In this document: positions 63,846 through 64,000 of the stretch, piece after piece | Layout of the letters: every line of letters begins with the position of its first letter | How positions within the stretch are numbered: the first letter of the stretch is position 1 | Assembly (NCBI GenBank): GCA_949948735.1 | Contig: CATLGV010000013.1 | Location: 36,617 to 100,616, forward strand | Source: an uncultured Lachnospiraceae bacterium | Lineage (GTDB): Bacteria; Bacillota; Clostridia; Lachnospirales; Lachnospiraceae | Reading direction: 5' to 3' | Length of the DNA: 64,000 nucleotides | Translations under genes and position numbers: made by a program | Notes under the pieces: generated by a model | Seen by the model: the letters and a program-made list of their open reading frames with translations, nothing else | What the model was told of the DNA's origin: nothing | The model's database searches: none

Positions 63846-64000
63846 AAATATTGTCTTGGCTTTACTCTTTTTCTGAGGCGTATTCCCTCAAAACCGAACA
63901 CAGAATGCTCTCTTATCGATATTCCATCCGTCCCTCACTCTTTGACGCTTTCAGCTTCCTTCCCTATGGCTTCCGCCTTTCCCTGCCTTCTCAGGATAAG
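63846..64000. other. Sequence upstream of the tRNA cluster, probably rRNA-operon flank
   Basis: No gene seen. On the minus strand it contains GTGTTCGGTTTTGAGGGAA, like the ends of rRNA spacers in Clostridia. This and the tRNA set suggest an rRNA operon just past the right edge, but no rRNA is inside the window. Confidence 0.4.

Overview
The window comes from a spore-forming, motile or chemotactic member of the Clostridia, most likely a Lachnospiraceae species. The evidence is a spoIIA-sigF operon, spoVA genes, a complete che operon, Clostridia-style rho / rpmE / yqhQ / prmC / prfA synteny, two sugar-uptake regions for plant glycans and maltodextrin, and a tRNA cluster without encoded CCA ends. 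Most genes lie on the minus strand. Genus was not determined.

Layout. 155-6462: a type III-A (Csm) CRISPR effector operon, cas6-cas10-csm2-csm3-csm4-csm5, with no CRISPR repeats and no cas1/cas2 visible. 6789-8544: a ferritin-like protein, a P-loop kinase-like protein and a flavin reductase-rubredoxin fusion. 8584-13406: prfA, prmC, yqhQ, rpmE, rho. 13633-17606: malic enzyme, a TIGR01212 radical-SAM protein, a DUF4364 protein and RarA. 17817-20162: two unassigned proteins, one with in-frame 30-bp tandem repeats, and a membrane diguanylate cyclase. 20373-26038: alpha-glucuronidase plus an LplABC-type transporter for aldouronates. 26414-29838: a cytoplasmic GH13 enzyme and an EAL-domain protein. 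29951-33183: spoVAA-AB-AC and a PLP-dependent Orn/Lys/Arg decarboxylase family protein. 33348-37012: a PHP-domain protein, TrkH and TrkA. 37136-39676: an unassigned protein and spoIIAA-spoIIAB-sigF. 39785-46863: TPR/zinc-ribbon protein, a 49-residue gene, folC, a FapA/DUF342 protein and valS. 47200-49488: a membrane SH3 protein with an acidic Tyr-rich tail, an unassigned protein and a histidine phosphatase. 49646-55430: maltodextrin ABC transporter and a lipoprotein amylase. 55997-62648: mcp-cheW-cheA-cheY-cheB-cheR. 62984-63845: eight tRNA genes, probably following an rRNA operon beyond the right edge.

How it works together. Glucuronoxylan fragments are imported and de-glucuronidated by one operon. 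Maltodextrins are trimmed outside by a surface amylase, imported, and processed inside. The che operon would steer the cell. The spo genes control commitment to, and germination from, the spore. The Csm complex (active-site residues intact in Cas10 and Csm3) should cut foreign transcripts and make cyclic oligoadenylate; the effector that reads this signal is not in the window.

Less-described items: a short sequence motif (minus-strand sense RAAATTGCGACAGCGTA) repeated five times near the 3' ends of minus-strand transcription units; an unexplained leader hairpin in front of valS that lacks T-box signatures; two back-to-back palindromes inside the tRNA cluster; two small genes; and proteins with repetitive acidic regions. 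All coordinates are from reading; no database search or folding computation was run.
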